Source: Glandiceps talaboti | Taxonomy: Eukaryota; Hemichordata; Enteropneusta; Spengelidae | Reading direction: 5' to 3' | Length of the DNA stretch: 64,000 bases | NCBI RefSeq assembly: GCF_964340395.1 | Contig: NC_135558.1 | Location: 13,593,501-13,657,500 of the forward strand | In this document: positions 1-35,954 of the stretch, in pieces | How the letters are laid out: the number at the start of each line of letters is the position of its first letter | Numbering within the stretch: position 1 is the stretch's first letter | Translations under genes and position numbers: made by a program | Notes under the pieces: model-generated | Databases searched by the model: none | Seen by the model: the letters and a program-made list of their open reading frames with translations, nothing else | What the model was told of the DNA's origin: nothing

Positions 1-439
1 CATGCATACATTTATAAGTCCTTCAGGGTTACAGGGGAATTGGAAAAAATCCATGAAAAAAGCATTTTATTTTCATATATTCCAATTATAAAAAAAACAA
101 ATATTTAGTGGTAATATAATTCCTGACATATAAGAAATTCTAAATAAAAAATCATAACAAGATTTTGAAATATATTGCTATGTAAGTGATGCATCTATAA
201 TTCTAAAAGTAGCCAGTAAAATGTGAAAGGTAGGCAGTGATATCTACAAACAAGACTCGGGAATCTGTCCAACAATGGATATATACTGGCTGAAATGTAT
301 GTATGTATGTATGTATGTATGTATGTATGTACATATGTACATGTATGTATGTCTGTCTGTCTGTCTGTCTGTCTGTATGTATGTATGTATGTATGTATGT
401 ATGTATGTATGTATGTATGTAGGAATGATATAGACTTAC
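1..439 (-). other. Start of the GABBR1 intron that follows the TM2 exon, runs off the window
   Basis: Begins with the donor gtaagt at 439 and is dominated by the 295-421 microsatellite. The rest (1-294) is AT-rich with no TM3-like exon in either frame set, so the intron is longer than 439 bp. Confidence 0.85.
295..421. repeat. (ATGT)n/(CTGT)n microsatellite
   Basis: Runs of atgt, a short acatatgtacatgt break, about seven ctgt units, then atgt again. It explains the His/Tyr/Ile/Thr-rich ORFs on the minus strand here. It starts about 13 bp after the TM2 splice donor in transcript direction. Confidence 0.97.
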
Positions 440-22034
<21,595 letters not shown>

Positions 22035-22703
22035 CTGCAATACATAAAGACAGATGAATGATTAATTACTATGGTGTTAATGACTTGTCTAGAGTATGTA
22101 ATGTTTTAATAATCTTTACGGCCTGGATATGTTTTTTTTGGACCAAGGTTGTACGGTGGAAGGGCCTGACTTTATAGGAGGGCCCATACGCAGTACTACC
22201 AAGGTAAGTAAATACCCATATCTGGACGGTAAAGGTTTTATCATATACCCCATGTAGTGGCACAGAAATATCACTTGAATCACATAATCACATAAATTGG
22301 CACTGAAATATTGTTTTATTCACAGAAACGTCAAAATAGGGAAGAAATTCACAATGCCAAATCACTGAGCGAACAGATATCGATGAGCGCGCCACTTGGC
22401 ATATTTGGGTAAAGCGTGCCAGTCAGTGATAAGGAAAATTATTGCCTGAGTTTGATGAGCGTGTTCTCTTCATTGATTTCCATTGGAATTGATATACTGG
22501 GTATATGATAAAAAACAATCATGATGTTGTGCAGAAATATATAATTTTTAATATGGCACAACCTCATGTACACATACTCGGGGGTATTTGTGTTGAAGTG
22601 TTTGCCGCGTTCTCTTGGCTGTACTTTCATGAGAACAGCAGGTGAAGTATCGCAGAAGACACTGCTAGCATGAGTGTCAATACCTGGCAATTAAGTGTCA
22701 TAT

Positions 22704-22720
22704 GGGGGGGGGGGGGGGGG
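22704..22720. repeat. Poly-G tract (17 G)
   Basis: Uninterrupted G run after tcatat. Such runs are common sequencing and assembly trouble spots and could form a G-quadruplex. Confidence 0.9.
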
Positions 22721-25149
22721 TACAGTTATGTTTATCTGAAATTTTAAAGTTACGACAAAGATCCTACTGCGCAATTACAGTTTTCTCTGTGTACATGGCA
22801 CAATTGCACGGTCATTTGTATATTATTTGCATGCAGGTATGATGAACTTCAATAAGATGTAAATTCAAAAATGCAAAACATGATAAATTTATCAGTTTCT
22901 ACAGCAAAATGTATACTAAATTACATTATGTTCCTCATATACAGTATCCAATGTACTTGCGCTGGTTTGTGTTCAATTTAACTTGGGATAAAAAACTACG
23001 CACAGCAAACATATATATATGATTTATCTAGAAAACATGAATAAACCATAAAATTCTGTTCTTAATAATTATTATCATATTTGTAAGTTTGCCTTAAAAA
23101 GTAAAACGTATCATTTGTCTTTGACTTATCACTTAGTTCTGAGTGGAAATAAATGAGACGATTTCATTGGCTGGAAGTAAAGTCATGCAAATTCATGCAA
23201 ATATGTCAATGAACCAATCCCTGGTACTGTTACTATTCTTTCATTTGCTCTGAAATGAAAGAGCAAATTTTGCAGCACTACTCATACGAACAATACAGCA
23301 TACAACCCCACGTCTTTAATTAGTTATAACAATAAGAATGTGCATGATAAATGGGAGAGTTCATGATTAAATTGCATTTTAGATGTCTAAAGTTAATTAA
23401 AATGAAGTTTTGTTATTAACACTAGGTCAACAGTTCAGTTCAAAAAATAATGTCTCGGTCTCCACTATATAGTCATAAAATAAGTCATTATAATTGTAAA
23501 GTTCATGAATAAATCACATTTTTTGTGACAGCTGTTGCCACTTTCCTTAATTTGCTGATTTTTAATCATGCACAAGGCAAGAGTTCATTTTGATGAAAGC
23601 AAAACTTCCAACAGTTATTTTCAGAAACGAACGGAAAGACTGAAATAGTTGGAAGTTAAATATACTAAACATCACGTAATGGTCAGAGTGGATCTCCATG
23701 TAATTAGTAACAAATACTTAGTTTACAACTTGTGGTATTTTATACCCTCAAAATGTGTGCATGGCATCTTTCTTGATAAACAGGTCATGCTGGTCAAGAA
23801 ACAGTCTGGGAACCAAAGTAAGTCTTGTTGCAACACACGGAAGGAAAGAGATGATATAATTCAGAAAAGTTTACTGATAAAGGCATACATGTTTTCTCAA
23901 TTTACGACACGTCTTGAAAGAGGTATTCCAGTTTATTGCATTATCAGTGGAGCCATACAGATTAGGTGAGATGATTTACTCGCAGCTCTTGATCAACTTT
24001 TTTCTACAGCTCTACCATTGAACCCCTAAATTAAGGGGACCTTATATTCAGACTATGACCTTGACTCTGGATCAAACAAGCATGTGATAAGTGAGTTGTC
24101 CATCCCTTAACCTAATCCAAAGTACCAAAAAAGGACCTAAGCATTTTCTTTGTCACCTAAAAATAGTACAAAATCATCCTGAATATTGAAATGAAATTTT
24201 AAAAAAATATATAAGGAAACATCAGCATAATTCCTGGAATTTCTTTTTTCTGCAGTGGTTTACAAAATGTGTAACGAAACAAGAACACTGTCACCAGCTT
24301 TAAGCTGAAGCTGAGCACCAGAACTGAGCTATAATAGAGAAACTGTAAGATAGAAACGCACATGCAGCCAAACATTCAAATAGAAAAGTGTTTTGTATTA
24401 GAGTATGAATCCTGTACATCATTCTTATCGATTGAAAGCTATTTTGGGTAATCACTCCATAATACTTTGAATTCAGTCAAGTCTATTCAATGTTATATGG
24501 CGACCTTGTGACTTACAAAGAAATTTGAAACATTCAATTTGAACTATTATACACCCTGAATAATCGATAACCATCATGTCTATTCCGTGGTCATTACATT
24601 TACAACGCCTCGCTTATGATCACCTCTCTTTTTTCGTTTTCAATAAAATGAATACGTTTTTTGTGAATCTCACTATAACACGCTCTTTGTCCAAACACAC
24701 AAGCAAGGATATTTAGGGATTTTTTTTCTTCACAAAAGGAAGGTATGTACTGTACTTATCGTAGTCGTATTTTGCAGTTGATAAATCCAAAAGGTTCCGC
24801 TGCCTTCATCACTCTCGTCTTTTGAAAATATTCACACGCAAGTCACTGTTTACACAAGCTGATTGATTTCAATGGAAAGCCCCAAGTTGAATAGCAGATA
24901 TGGAAACAGTATTTCTAAAACTCTGTACGAAATCGTTAATTATCAACAAACTTGCTTGTCACATTTCAAGATTAGAGTACTGGGCACATGCCAATCATGT
25001 TAGTGACTATTTAGTACATATAATAGATATTTTTTCAAGAAAGCTCTTGAGTCCACTATGTCATAATATTCTTGGCCTTTTCTTGAACCAAATCGAATAA
25101 ATGTAGTACATTTCATGTTATATATATAGACTCTGGAATTATTAGATAT

Positions 25150-25441
25150 TCTTCTCAATAATTGTCTTTGCTTAAATACACATGACCTAAGGGGCCTTGT
25201 CACTATGAGTCCCTTGATGAGTAGTGACAAACCCTTAGGTCATGAGTATTTTCTGCCTGAATGAAGAAAAATATTAGGAAATAATATGATTATACGTCCT
25301 GAAGTATTATTTATAAAAGAAATTGGAAAAATTATTAGTGATTAAGAATGTTTTTACTCATATTGACATTGTAATGCGAGTTGTCATGACGTAGATAAAA
25401 TTCATATTTTCTGTTTGAAGACAGTAGCTTGGCCTGTGCAT
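25150..25441 (+). mobile_element. Palindromic element, family E copy 1
   Basis: Hairpin centre: acctaaggggccttgtcact then atgagtc, mirrored by gagtagtgacaaacccttag gtcatgag. It is followed by tgaatgaagaaaaatattag, tttactcatattgacatt, gttgtcatgacgtag and a tail ending cttggcctgtgcatg. Same order as at 31078-31395. Confidence 0.8.
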
Positions 25442-25859
25442 GCTTTAATGTACAGTAAACCTAGAGTCAATCTATGAGTCCAAATTGCCATGTTCTAACT
25501 CTAGGGGGCTTACAGTGTACTACGTTCTACTCACATACGATGCAACTTGAAACTCACAAAGCCTTTCATAAGCATATCTTTTTATGAACTTGATGTCATC
25601 AAGCACTGCAATTATTTTACACTGGCCATATAGTTTCATTAATGCCATTATGAAATTCACTTAAACCATCACTTTGAGTGGTCAAACATTTCAATGATAA
25701 TAAAAAGTGTACATAAATATGGTGACAATTTGTTTTCTTAATATCGATGTCATTTGTATTCTACATGTACAATGTGAAGTGAAAATATACTAAGAACGCA
25801 AAACAACTGTACATAATTGATTCTTTAGATAAGAAACTTTGTCGGTTAATTTAATACAA

Positions 25860-26200
25860 AAATTACTCAGATAGCATAAAGTTTCAATTAAGTCATTAAT
25901 CTGACAAAAGTTTTCTGTCAGTGGTACACAAACAAAACGCAGACACTGATAGTGCATACGCATATAAATCATTACATTTTATCTCATCGTGAACACAAAT
26001 AACTAGATCTGTGTTTGAATCTTCCTTGTTTCATCTGACAGTGATGTCGAATTGTGTTCACAGTGAGATAAAAATGTATCATTTCCTATGCATACACACT
26101 TTCAGTTTCTGAATCTTGTTTGTGTAATCTGCAACAAAAAACCTACTGCGAGACTTAAGCAACACCATGCCATCTAATTGAAACTGTAGATTCTAAAAAC
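25860..26200. mobile_element. Fold-back element with long imperfect arms
   Basis: The inner arms ttttatctcatcgtgaacac (25978-) and gtgttcacagtgagataaaa (ending about 26073) are inverted copies around an about 45-bp loop. Outer parts also pair: tgcatacgcatataaatcat against atgtatcatttcctatgcat, and acacaaacaaaacgcagaca against tctgaatcttgtttgtgt. No ORF. Confidence 0.75.
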
Positions 26201-28439
26201 ATACAGAAAGAAATTGAATATACATTTACACAGGTAATTAACTCCAGCAAAAAAACCCCACCAAAACCAAGACAATAAAAGTATACGTGAAGTTCTAGAT
26301 AAAATGGTAACCTAACTTTTTCCTTAGATTTCAATGAAGTAAAAGTAATAATAATAAAACATGTAGCTGTAGTGAATATTATGTAAGGTGTGACAAATAG
26401 CTGTCAGATCAGTTTAAACAGAGAAGAGACAAGAGATTTGTTTGAAACATGTTTGATTCCCAAACAAAAGTGGAAGTAGAAGTGAACTTATTTCAAAAAT
26501 TAACTTCATTTTTGCGCCAAGAAATATTAATACTTAAGTTACAGCTCACCAAAGTTTTTGCCAGGTATCCTCCATGGCTTAATTTGTCAGTGTTTTCTGA
26601 AGTCACGAAGCATGTGTGACTTCAAGCAATTATCCCCAATTCTCGGAAGTTGGTAATTCCCCCATCGATTTGGCTCAACTGAGGGTCAAGTCTGTCTGTA
26701 TGAATTGTCCCCCCTCCCACACATATACACATGGTCACCCCCGCATCCCCCCTTCCCCTCCTAAACCAGTCTGGTTCACAATGCAGACTTTAGGCCATGG
26801 GGGAATACCTGGTGACAGCTTTAGTGAGCTATCAGTATTTCATTGGTGTAAAAACGAAGTTAAATTTCTGAAATAGATTGAATGTTTACACAAATGAGCT
26901 TTCATCATTTTATAGAAGAGACCTTGTAGCGGCATCGATCATAACTATAAGCCATATTTCCTGTATGCAATAAATCAGTGTTCATACACTGCCATCATTA
27001 CAGTAATACCCTACAGGTATGATGTGCACTCGCCTTGACCTTGACATTACCACACTGCATATCACATCAGTAGATCTTACTTTAAATCTCCTAGTTTCAT
27101 GAAATGTGAGAAAGGCAGAGATTATTGTTGTAAAAATCAATCATTTATGCCCTGAAGCTGTTGTTTGAATTATGTCGTATTTTATATACAATTAGCGTTC
27201 ATAACAGTCGGTGGTCTTGATAATTATTCGAGCAGATAATCTGAGATTTTCATGCTAATATTAATAGCTTATATGTCATCATTGCAATTATATCACATTC
27301 TCATACATTCCACAAAGTGTCATATTTTGGGGAGATTTTAATGTACTTTCAAAGATACTAATCGAGCAATCAAGGTCTCAGTGTACTAAGGTAACGACAA
27401 ACTAGTTGTTCGATGTGGTAGCTAGATAACATGAGTGGGTGATAATTAACGCTGCCTCACATCTTTAAGTCTATTGTGCAGATATCGTCCTGTAATCACT
27501 ATAAAAAGATGAACACAGCAAGATCAGAAGTGCCACCACTCAATACCTTACATCAATATGTCGCAATGATTAAGTTTAGTTTGTGTCTATCTTAGTAAAC
27601 CTTGATTGTCAGAGTAGTTTGTGCTGTTTGCATTTATGTATTTTAAAATATCAAATGTTAAAAGCCACAGGCCTTTGAACCAAATATTTTACAAAGTGTG
27701 AAAAATAGAATTATGATACTAACTATAATATTGCTGTATGGTTCAACACAACACTGTACAATAATATAATATATCATGTAATTTACACAAGACCAGCCTA
27801 AAGATTTAGAGAAGAACAGCTGCCCTTTTAAATGGTAAGATTTAACTACTTTATGGACTATTAAACCAACAAATGATAGCAACCTTATTTTACTGTTTTA
27901 CACGACTGCTATTCACAGATGTAAAACATATATGTCTTGAAGGGGGAAAATAATGAGGTATCATATATGCTCTCAATTTAACAATTAACGTTTTCACTGA
28001 CAAGGAGTCACCTGGTGATCGCAAAATCTTCACATGCATAAACGTTGCCGAATACATGTACTTCTATAACGAAATTCCTGGTCATTGCAATATACATGAA
28101 CACGTACACCTAATACATGGACCTTTTCTCTGTCAGTTTGTATACATGAAGTTATCACTAACATTTAATTTAAAGAGACAGATTTACACTATATAGTCCA
28201 TAATATACTATATTTACATGCACTATAGATTATTTTTCTGATTTTGAAGTAATTAAAGTGGATTTGTTATCGTAAAAACTGTCCAAATTCATTAAGATTT
28301 CAAACCAAGGAAAAATGTTGTTTTTCGCATTTATATGCAGGCAGCTTTTCTTATAAAGAGAAATTACTTTTTTGGCAGACATTATTCCATTACTGACTTG
28401 TTTTCTTGTATTTATGTCTGTGTTTAGTGCTGCATTAGC

Positions 28440-28690
28440 ATATCTGGTGTTACTTCATTTGCATATCTGGTATTATTTATTTTGTTTTTACTTCATTTAC
28501 ATATTTGGTTTGTCCTTTCTTTGGCTCCTGTCTGGTGCTTGGTGCTTTATTAGCATATCTGGGGCTACATCTTTTGTGCTTGTGTGGTTTTTGGTGCTTC
28601 ATTTGCATATCTGGTGTTATATGTTTTGTTCTTGTCTTTGTGGTGCTTCATTTGCATATCTGATGTCATTTCGTTTGTCCGCTTTACAGT
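28440..28690. repeat. Minisatellite, about 40-55-bp units with 'gcttcatttgcatatctgg'
   Basis: The motif or a close variant occurs near 28450, 28489, 28542, 28596 and 28644, joined by tttgttcttgtctttgtg-like sequence. It explains the hydrophobic 120-codon plus-strand ORF here (repeating HLHIW and SFAYL blocks), which I do not consider a gene. Confidence 0.85.
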
Positions 28691-30374
28691 TTTTGGAGTT
28701 TCGATCATTACATCTTTTGTTGATACCTTCTTAGATCTTGTTATAAATTTACGATATGCTAGCACACAAAACTGACAATAAATATCAGCCAAATATGGCA
28801 AAATTCCTCTCCTAAGGTGCATGTTGAAAAAACTCCCCAAACCCAGTGTTTTAAAACACACTTAATTTATAACAGTAACTTAGTTACACTTTAATTTCCA
28901 CTTCATGCAGAGCTTAATGTACATGACACATAAACATTATTTGGATTTTATTCATGAAAATCATACTCAATTTTCATTATTACTAGACTTATTACCCATA
29001 TTATCATCATTAGGCTATCATTACTTTTTTTATAATTGCATTATTGTTACTCATAATACAAACTTATTGTACATAATAAAGTATTTTCAATAAATACTTC
29101 TCATTACTTACATGTATTTTCAATAATATTACAACAGAGGTACTCAAAAATTAAATAATGAATGATTCTAGTTCAATCAATATGCTGTACCCTGATAAGT
29201 TTAATAGAGGGATTCAAACATATAATATGTGATTTGAGGTAATTGGGGAGTGATCATTGACCAAGCAAGATCCATACCGCATCACCAGAGCAGCACCATA
29301 CACCTTTGTCTTCATAGATCATTCATACCAAAAGCATACTGGTTGGATGAAAATGTCTAACTTCAAGTATATTATATTTCCAAACTTTCATACTTTAACC
29401 AATTGAATGTAAAACTTTTTTGAAAGGAGTGATTCCCTTAACTCATCTAAAAGTCTCAATGTGGCAGTAAAGGAAATTTCCATAGCTAGACATACGTCAA
29501 GGGGTATATACACACCGACTCTGTTAACCGTATCAAGTAACTGATTGAAAATCAAATCCCTGAATAACAGTTGAGCAAACCATCATTTTTTGTCCCAAAG
29601 CGACTGATGGCTTTTTTTTCTAAATCAGAACTCACATCCGTCCACTTTCATCTTTAGCCTTATGAATAGCGTCAAGAGGGGGGTTACTCCACAAATTGCA
29701 TCATAAATATTGACTAAATGCAATAAAATCTGAAGAGTCTGAGGTATAACGTTTCATCTCTTCGATAATAAGGTTATAAATTTGCAGTAATTTTGTTGAT
29801 CTCTGTGACATTGGACATTACTGTTAGGCATATTGGTTACAATATCTCCTTTAAATGATTCCTGCTACTTCCAAGCAGCAGGCTCGGTTACAGAAGGTCA
29901 CATCTCAAGTATCAATTTTGGTTGCATTTTGGTTGACTTTTGAACTCCATTAAGAGTGATCCACTCCAGTTTGATTTAAATAGGGTTAGAAGTCAAGCAT
30001 AATTCACCAATTTAGGAATAAATTGTTGAGAAAATCAGTATGTTTAAATCTGGTTTGTAAACGTAATTCTATAAACAGGTTATCTAAAAAGTACTGTACT
30101 AGAATTTCAATCATGTGAAAAGTACAAAAACAGCTTGATTCTTTACTCAACTAGTTTACACTTCTGTGGACTTTTTCAAGAAGTTTGTAAGGACTCAATA
30201 AGCTCAATACCACAACTATATATTGAGACATACATAATGATCATTCTTTGAGTTTTTCTTACATATTTTGTTATCAGATGTGAAAAACACAAGAACCATA
30301 CTTTTTGCCAGGTTTATGTTATATATGACACTTTCTTTTCTTTTTTTATCTGATGCTCAGATTCTAAAACTTTT

Positions 30375-30410
30375 AATTCAATTCAATTCAATTCAACTAA
30401 ATTCAATATT
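30375..30410. repeat. (AATTC)n microsatellite
   Basis: Short pentanucleotide run, ttcaattcaattcaattcaa, then a diverged end. Confidence 0.9.
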
Positions 30411-31077
30411 ATAGCTTTATTGTCTGCATCGCAAATTTCTCTTCAACTGCATCGAAAGTCTGAGGAGATAAATAATTTTGTTATACTACTTCAAAGAGAC
30501 TTGAATTTTACTTACGACTATATCTCTGATTCAGAATATGGTACAAAGTAAATTAAAACTCATAAAATCGAAATAGTTAGCACATCGTAAGAACTTAGAA
30601 ATCTGAGATCCATTTCTTTGGCTTATTCATACATGAAAGCATGAACCATACATTTACTAAATCACTATACTTATTGTGACTTCGACTTGATTGCAAATCA
30701 TCAAGCTCTGAGTGCACTGCCAATTTTGTGATTTTGCACAAAGCAGTTGGTTTAAATTTCCAAATTCTCCTGTACTCTCTTTAGCTTAATTGCCATTTGG
30801 CATTCCATTCAATTCAAAGTTCCCAATTTAGACCAAAGGACTGGATAACTCATCAATATTAATACTAAACAAATAACTTACTTCAAGTTGATTTATGGGC
30901 AATGCCATCAATAATTGGCTGGTAATGATTGCTTTCTTTTTTGGGGGCTTATCAATTATTGACTGAGATATGGTCAACATGAAGATATGTAACGAGGTCT
31001 ACATGTCTCACAGACAAGTAAAGTTTGTTTCCAAGGACAACGACAGTTCATATGCACTTAGATGTTATGCCCCAAAA

Positions 31078-31395
31078 TTTTTCTTTGTTCAGCCAAGGAA
31101 AATATGAGTGAACTAAGGGCGCTTATTGTCACTACAAGTCGCTAGACTTGGTCTTAGGTCATGAGTATTTTCTGGCTAAATGAAGCAAACTATTGGAGAA
31201 TAAAATAATGCTATCAGCACCAGTAATATAAAAATTCGGGAAATTAAAAAGTAATGGCAGTTTTGAACGTTTTGACTCATATTTTGAACACAGCAGAACC
31301 AATGACGGAGACACGTGTTGTTGTTATTAAGACACGTACTGTCATGAACGATCAGAGTATATATTCCATATTTTTGTTGAACTTGGCTTGTCCAT
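31078..31395 (+). mobile_element. Palindromic element, family E copy 2
   Basis: ttctttgttcagccaaggaa, then the hairpin ctaagggcgcttattgtcac tacaagtcgctagacttg... and tcttaggtcatgag. The right portion contains tgaacgttttgactcatatt, cagcagaaccaatgac, acacgtgttg, gatcagagtatatattccat and ends gttgaacttggcttgtcc. Confidence 0.8.
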
Positions 31396-33298
31396 AGTAC
31401 TATAATAGACATTGAATTTCTCTTTCAACCATTTTTATATTTGCAGAAAAATATGAAATTTTCTTAAGTTTGCGTAATAACTCTGATATTTCAAATCAAT
31501 GTTTGGTTCAATTATATACAAATGATTCACTTGCTGTAATCCGTGCAGTCAGTCAGGAAGATCAAATCACACGCAACACACAGACTAGACAAGCTGACCG
31601 ATATCAGTGTTTAATACATTGTACAACTCACTGTTACTCAGTGCATTGCCACAAGGTTCAAAACATAATTATACAATTCTGTTAAAATACGTAGTTGCAT
31701 CGTCAATCATGAATTTATGATAACTAACTAATAACTAAAACACAGCCACAGGCTATAATGTATTCTGAGTTGATAGTAAACTACATCTCTACACACAAGG
31801 TTTTGGCTTATTGTAAAAAAGTTTATGTAACATTATCTCCCCACAAGGCATAACAATTTAAAAGCATGAATTACTGGCCTGCACTAAAAGTTTGATTGCA
31901 AACAAAGTTGTTTGAGATATATTTGAAAGTAGGTTCATTTCAAAGAAGCTAGGAAGTATGAAGGCTGGCAATAGTTGGCAGTTGGTTGAAGGGTGGCACT
32001 TAATTAGTAAAGTTCTCCAACGAAGCACACCAAAAGTCTGAATATTAAAAGCTACAGTACATATTTCAGAATCAGAACTTTCTTATATAGGTACACCCTT
32101 GGTTACATCCATAAGTTTTGCTAAGATGTTATTTCTTATATGTGTTGACCAAATTTTTGCTGTTATTGCTAAAAATGTTTGCTATCAACAAAACAAGCTT
32201 GGCTTTTTTCCCCATTGAGAACCATCAATACATTAAACCTGGAATGCCACATTTGCTGATGTTGTAATCAGTTACAGCAAAGTCTTACATATCTATCATT
32301 CTGAAAGCAAACGATAAAGCATGTCAATATTTAGAAATAATCATTTTAAAATCATTTTCTTGTAGAATATATAAATATGTGGTGCCGATCTTGAATTGAG
32401 ACGTTTGTGACTTTGTGCTGGCACTGTACTATGAGTTACTATACACTTTTAAAATTGAAATGTCATTCTTAATGATATACATATTGGATGTAGGGTAATA
32501 ACTTGATGCCAGTCATTAAATTTACCTTTACTATATCATCTGCAAACCCTACCCTTTCAATCTTTGTGTATTATTACTCTTTCATCTGTTATAGCCTCTG
32601 CAACAATTCATATGTATGTTCTCATGTCTCTTTATTCTCACGACCTACTGTAATTTCTCTACTCTAGTGGTGAATGTGTTAGGCTATTTACATAGGCGTC
32701 AAAAGGACGTTGCTTCAACATGTACTTTTCTTTCCTTGAGGCAACTTTTTGATATAATACACACACAAAATCATGATATCTCCAAAGTACGGCATATTGC
32801 TAATTGAGTCAGGTTGCTTACTGTTGGGTTTACAGATTTTGCCAATTCCCCATGTTCTGATACAGCTCCAGGTCGGTGAAAAATGAGCCACATGGATCAA
32901 AACGAATGACTGCATCAGCCTGGTTTATGGTTTACCATTAGGTTATTCACCTTAAACTGAGACAGCATTGGTGTTATCTCATATATATCTAGAGTTTTTA
33001 TTCAGTGACTTACATATGCTAGCAGGCAACATTTGCATTATTTCATATTCATAGATTCCGTATCTCATTGTCAGTGATTTACATGTTAACTGGCTGTAAA
33101 ATAACCATCTGGTCAAGCCTACTGGACAGGTACATGTACTTGTCATGATATTCATACTCACATTTGGAAACAAGAAAAGAAAAGTTATGAGAAGACTTCA
33201 CGAGTTTGGAAAAAAGGGAAAAAGACTATGATGTGCGTGCATTTTTTTCTTTGTCTTATGGACATGTTCAGGTATAGATATATGTACGTTTACTACAG

Positions 33299-33640
33299 GT
33301 GTACAGACACATGTTTACATATAAATTGACAAATTCATCTTACATGAAAGCAATTTTTTTGGTAATTATCGCACATGATTTCATCTATACCATGAGATAC
33401 ATAACCTTAAACACATCCCCAAGGCTTGTATGGCAACAAGATGTCCAATTCATCTTACATGGAAACAAATCTTTTGTAATTTTTTTTACATTTCATCCAT
33501 ACCATCAGATACATAACCCTAAACACATCCCCTTGTGATATGTAATCTACAAGTATGATAACAAATTGTCTAATTCATCTTACATGAAAACAACATTTTT
33601 TGTAATTTTTTTTACATTACTTCATGCATAACCAGACACA
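33299..33640. repeat. Minisatellite, three units of about 120-125 bp
   Basis: attcatcttacatgaaagca, attcatcttacatggaaaca and attcatcttacatgaaaaca recur near 33331, 33450 and 33575. Units include tttttgtaattttttttaca and acataaccttaaacacatcc. A further partial unit appears to resume at about 33700, inside the left part of the adjacent MITE. Confidence 0.85.
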
Positions 33641-33642
33641 GT

Positions 33643-34094
33643 GTTAAAAGATGTCTTATCTACTAGAAAAGTAAAAGCACAATAGTAAAACAAGATTACA
33701 TGACACATAACCTTAAGAACATCTCCGTGCAGTATTTAATCTGCACTCATTATATATTCATACATCACTTGAGGTTTAATATCACTAATCTCCTCTATTT
33801 ATATAAAACACACATGACAAATACTTCGGAATTCAGTGTGAGTTTTTGTCATTTAATTTTGTTGATCTTCAGCAATCCCAAAATAACACTTGTTTTGAAA
33901 AAGACAAACTATAAGTGGAAGATGTCAGACAGTTCTAAGTTTTACTTTGGTTTTTAGTGTGCAGATCGAGACCTATCTGTCATTAGCTTAAAACAGATGC
34001 ATGATTTGTACTCTATAGACACTATCGTGTGATCTTGTTTTACTATCATGCTGTTACTTTTCTAGCATTAACAATAGATAAGACATCTTTTAAC
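33643..34094. mobile_element. MITE, 452 bp, with about 60-bp terminal inverted repeats
   Basis: The left end gttaaaagatgtcttatcta and the right end gataagacatcttttaac are exact inverted copies over the first 19 bp. They continue imperfectly through ctagaaaagtaaaagcacaa tagtaaaacaagatta, against its mirror gatcttgttttactatcatg ctgttacttttctag. The interior has no transposase ORF, so it is non-autonomous. Superfamily is undetermined; a ttaa-like flank is possible. Confidence 0.85.
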
Positions 34095-35954
34095 ATATTA
34101 ACTTCAGTTGAAGTGTAGCCATTATGTTGTTGCTACATGTGAATTGAGACAACAATGATCCTTTAAGATACATGTTGATAATTTCCACCTATATGTGCAT
34201 GTCAGTTGTGTGACTGCTAAAACATGTGAATCTTACTCACGGCGTGCGTTAACACTGAATCATATTACCAAAAAATACATTGCCTTCCTTCATGATGATG
34301 ACTTGATGATGTTCATCATACATACCACTGATGTCTCATTTTGACATCACTCGTACTCATATTCAAACAAGGTTGTAGTGGTTAGTTGTGAGCGACACCA
34401 TGCAGAACTCTCAACTTGTACGTATAAATTTTAAAAAAAACACCAATCTCAGTTTCCAGCCATAATTGCACATATCTATATCAGTGTGAAATCATTGCGT
34501 CTATATAATTAACTTTTACTGTATAATTGCATACTGTACTAACTTTACAGGTTCATATACTTACAATCAAAAAAAATTTCAAGAACTTTCTAGGAGTTTT
34601 TCATCAGTTTTCTTGGAAATTCAAATCAACTTTGGTCATTTTCCATTAGTGCTGACCAGCGAAATACATTTAAAAAAAATAATATTACTTCTCTTGACAT
34701 TTTATAAAATTAATATCAATTGTGCAGTCGATTGATTTTGTTCACAAGTCCTAAGCAATTCCAGGACTTGCCAGGAATTTCCAGGAATGTATGAACCTCA
34801 GGCTTTATTTGAAACTTGGACGTTACAGTTACAGACTGTATTTAGCTGGAAAATGTGTTACACAAACCTCATCCATATACTCAAATAAATAAGAAAACAC
34901 TTCTGGAGATATGAATCTTCATAATCATATCCTCTGGTGCAAATATTAATATATCAATAAAATATGTTCTTAATTTTCTTAACGATACCATATCTTGATA
35001 AAATCTCTTGAATTATCCCAATAGCTACACTGAAATCTAACATATCAAATCACTATTGGGAGATTTCATTAGTATGGAATTAAAAAATTTATAGAAGGAT
35101 CTCAAAGGTAAGAATCTTTATTAATATTGAATCTCAAAAAAAACCAAAAAAAACCCAACAATATCTTTAATTGCATCGGTGTTTTCAGTTTTCTCAAGAT
35201 CTGAGACATTAAATTACTATATAATATTTATGAAGAATAATCCTGAAAATTCATTAATCATGAATGGTAAATACGAGATATATTGTTTCTCGGTTTACAA
35301 CTTCTTGGAATTACATGTACATATTATAATATAAGAGTATCGCAGCGATTTAAATAAAACATGATTTGCATCATACCTCCATTAATCAAATATATTGCAA
35401 TAAAAAAATGTATGAAATTTAATCTTTTTGAAGATATTAGAGAAATCTTATCCAAGAATTATTGTATTGTACAATGTAGCTTAATTTCATTGTTAATACA
35501 ACAGATAATAGATACTCGCAACAATATAAAAGATCTTTGTATTAGCGGTATTAGAGGAATCTCTGCAATGAAGTCTGTATAATTAATTATTCAATATCGA
35601 CTTACTTCAGGTAAGTATAATATCCAGCATAACTTTAAAGTTTCATGGAGATAGGACTACGATAAAGAAAGGGAGGTTGTCCAAGATCTTGTAATGTTAT
35701 AACTTCTCCTGCGAAGTTCTTTATCATGATGTGTTAACGTTGCACTAACTGGAACTAGTAGTATTATATTGTTGGTCAGACAACCAGTGATAGAGTCACT
35801 GAAAATTGCTATAAAATACAATTTGATAGGCTTTATTTTATCATTTTCTGTGTACTACAAATATTTTTACTCACAGACTTGTATATATTACAATTTTTTC
35901 ATGGGACTCTTTTATTGTCAGTGACCATTGTGACTCTATAGGTGTGTTTACCAC

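Noticed and set aside
23649-23969. 106-codon plus-strand ORF
   Set aside because: No recognisable motif. Length is within chance expectation.
26616-26876. GC-richer segment with a Pro-rich plus-strand ORF and a PWPK reading on the minus strand
   Set aside because: Low-complexity C-rich stretch; neither strand gives a recognised domain or phase-compatible exon.
28372-28734. 120-codon hydrophobic plus-strand ORF resembling a multi-pass membrane protein
   Set aside because: It is a translation of the 40-55-bp minisatellite at 28440-28690; the repeating hydrophobic blocks follow the DNA repeat.
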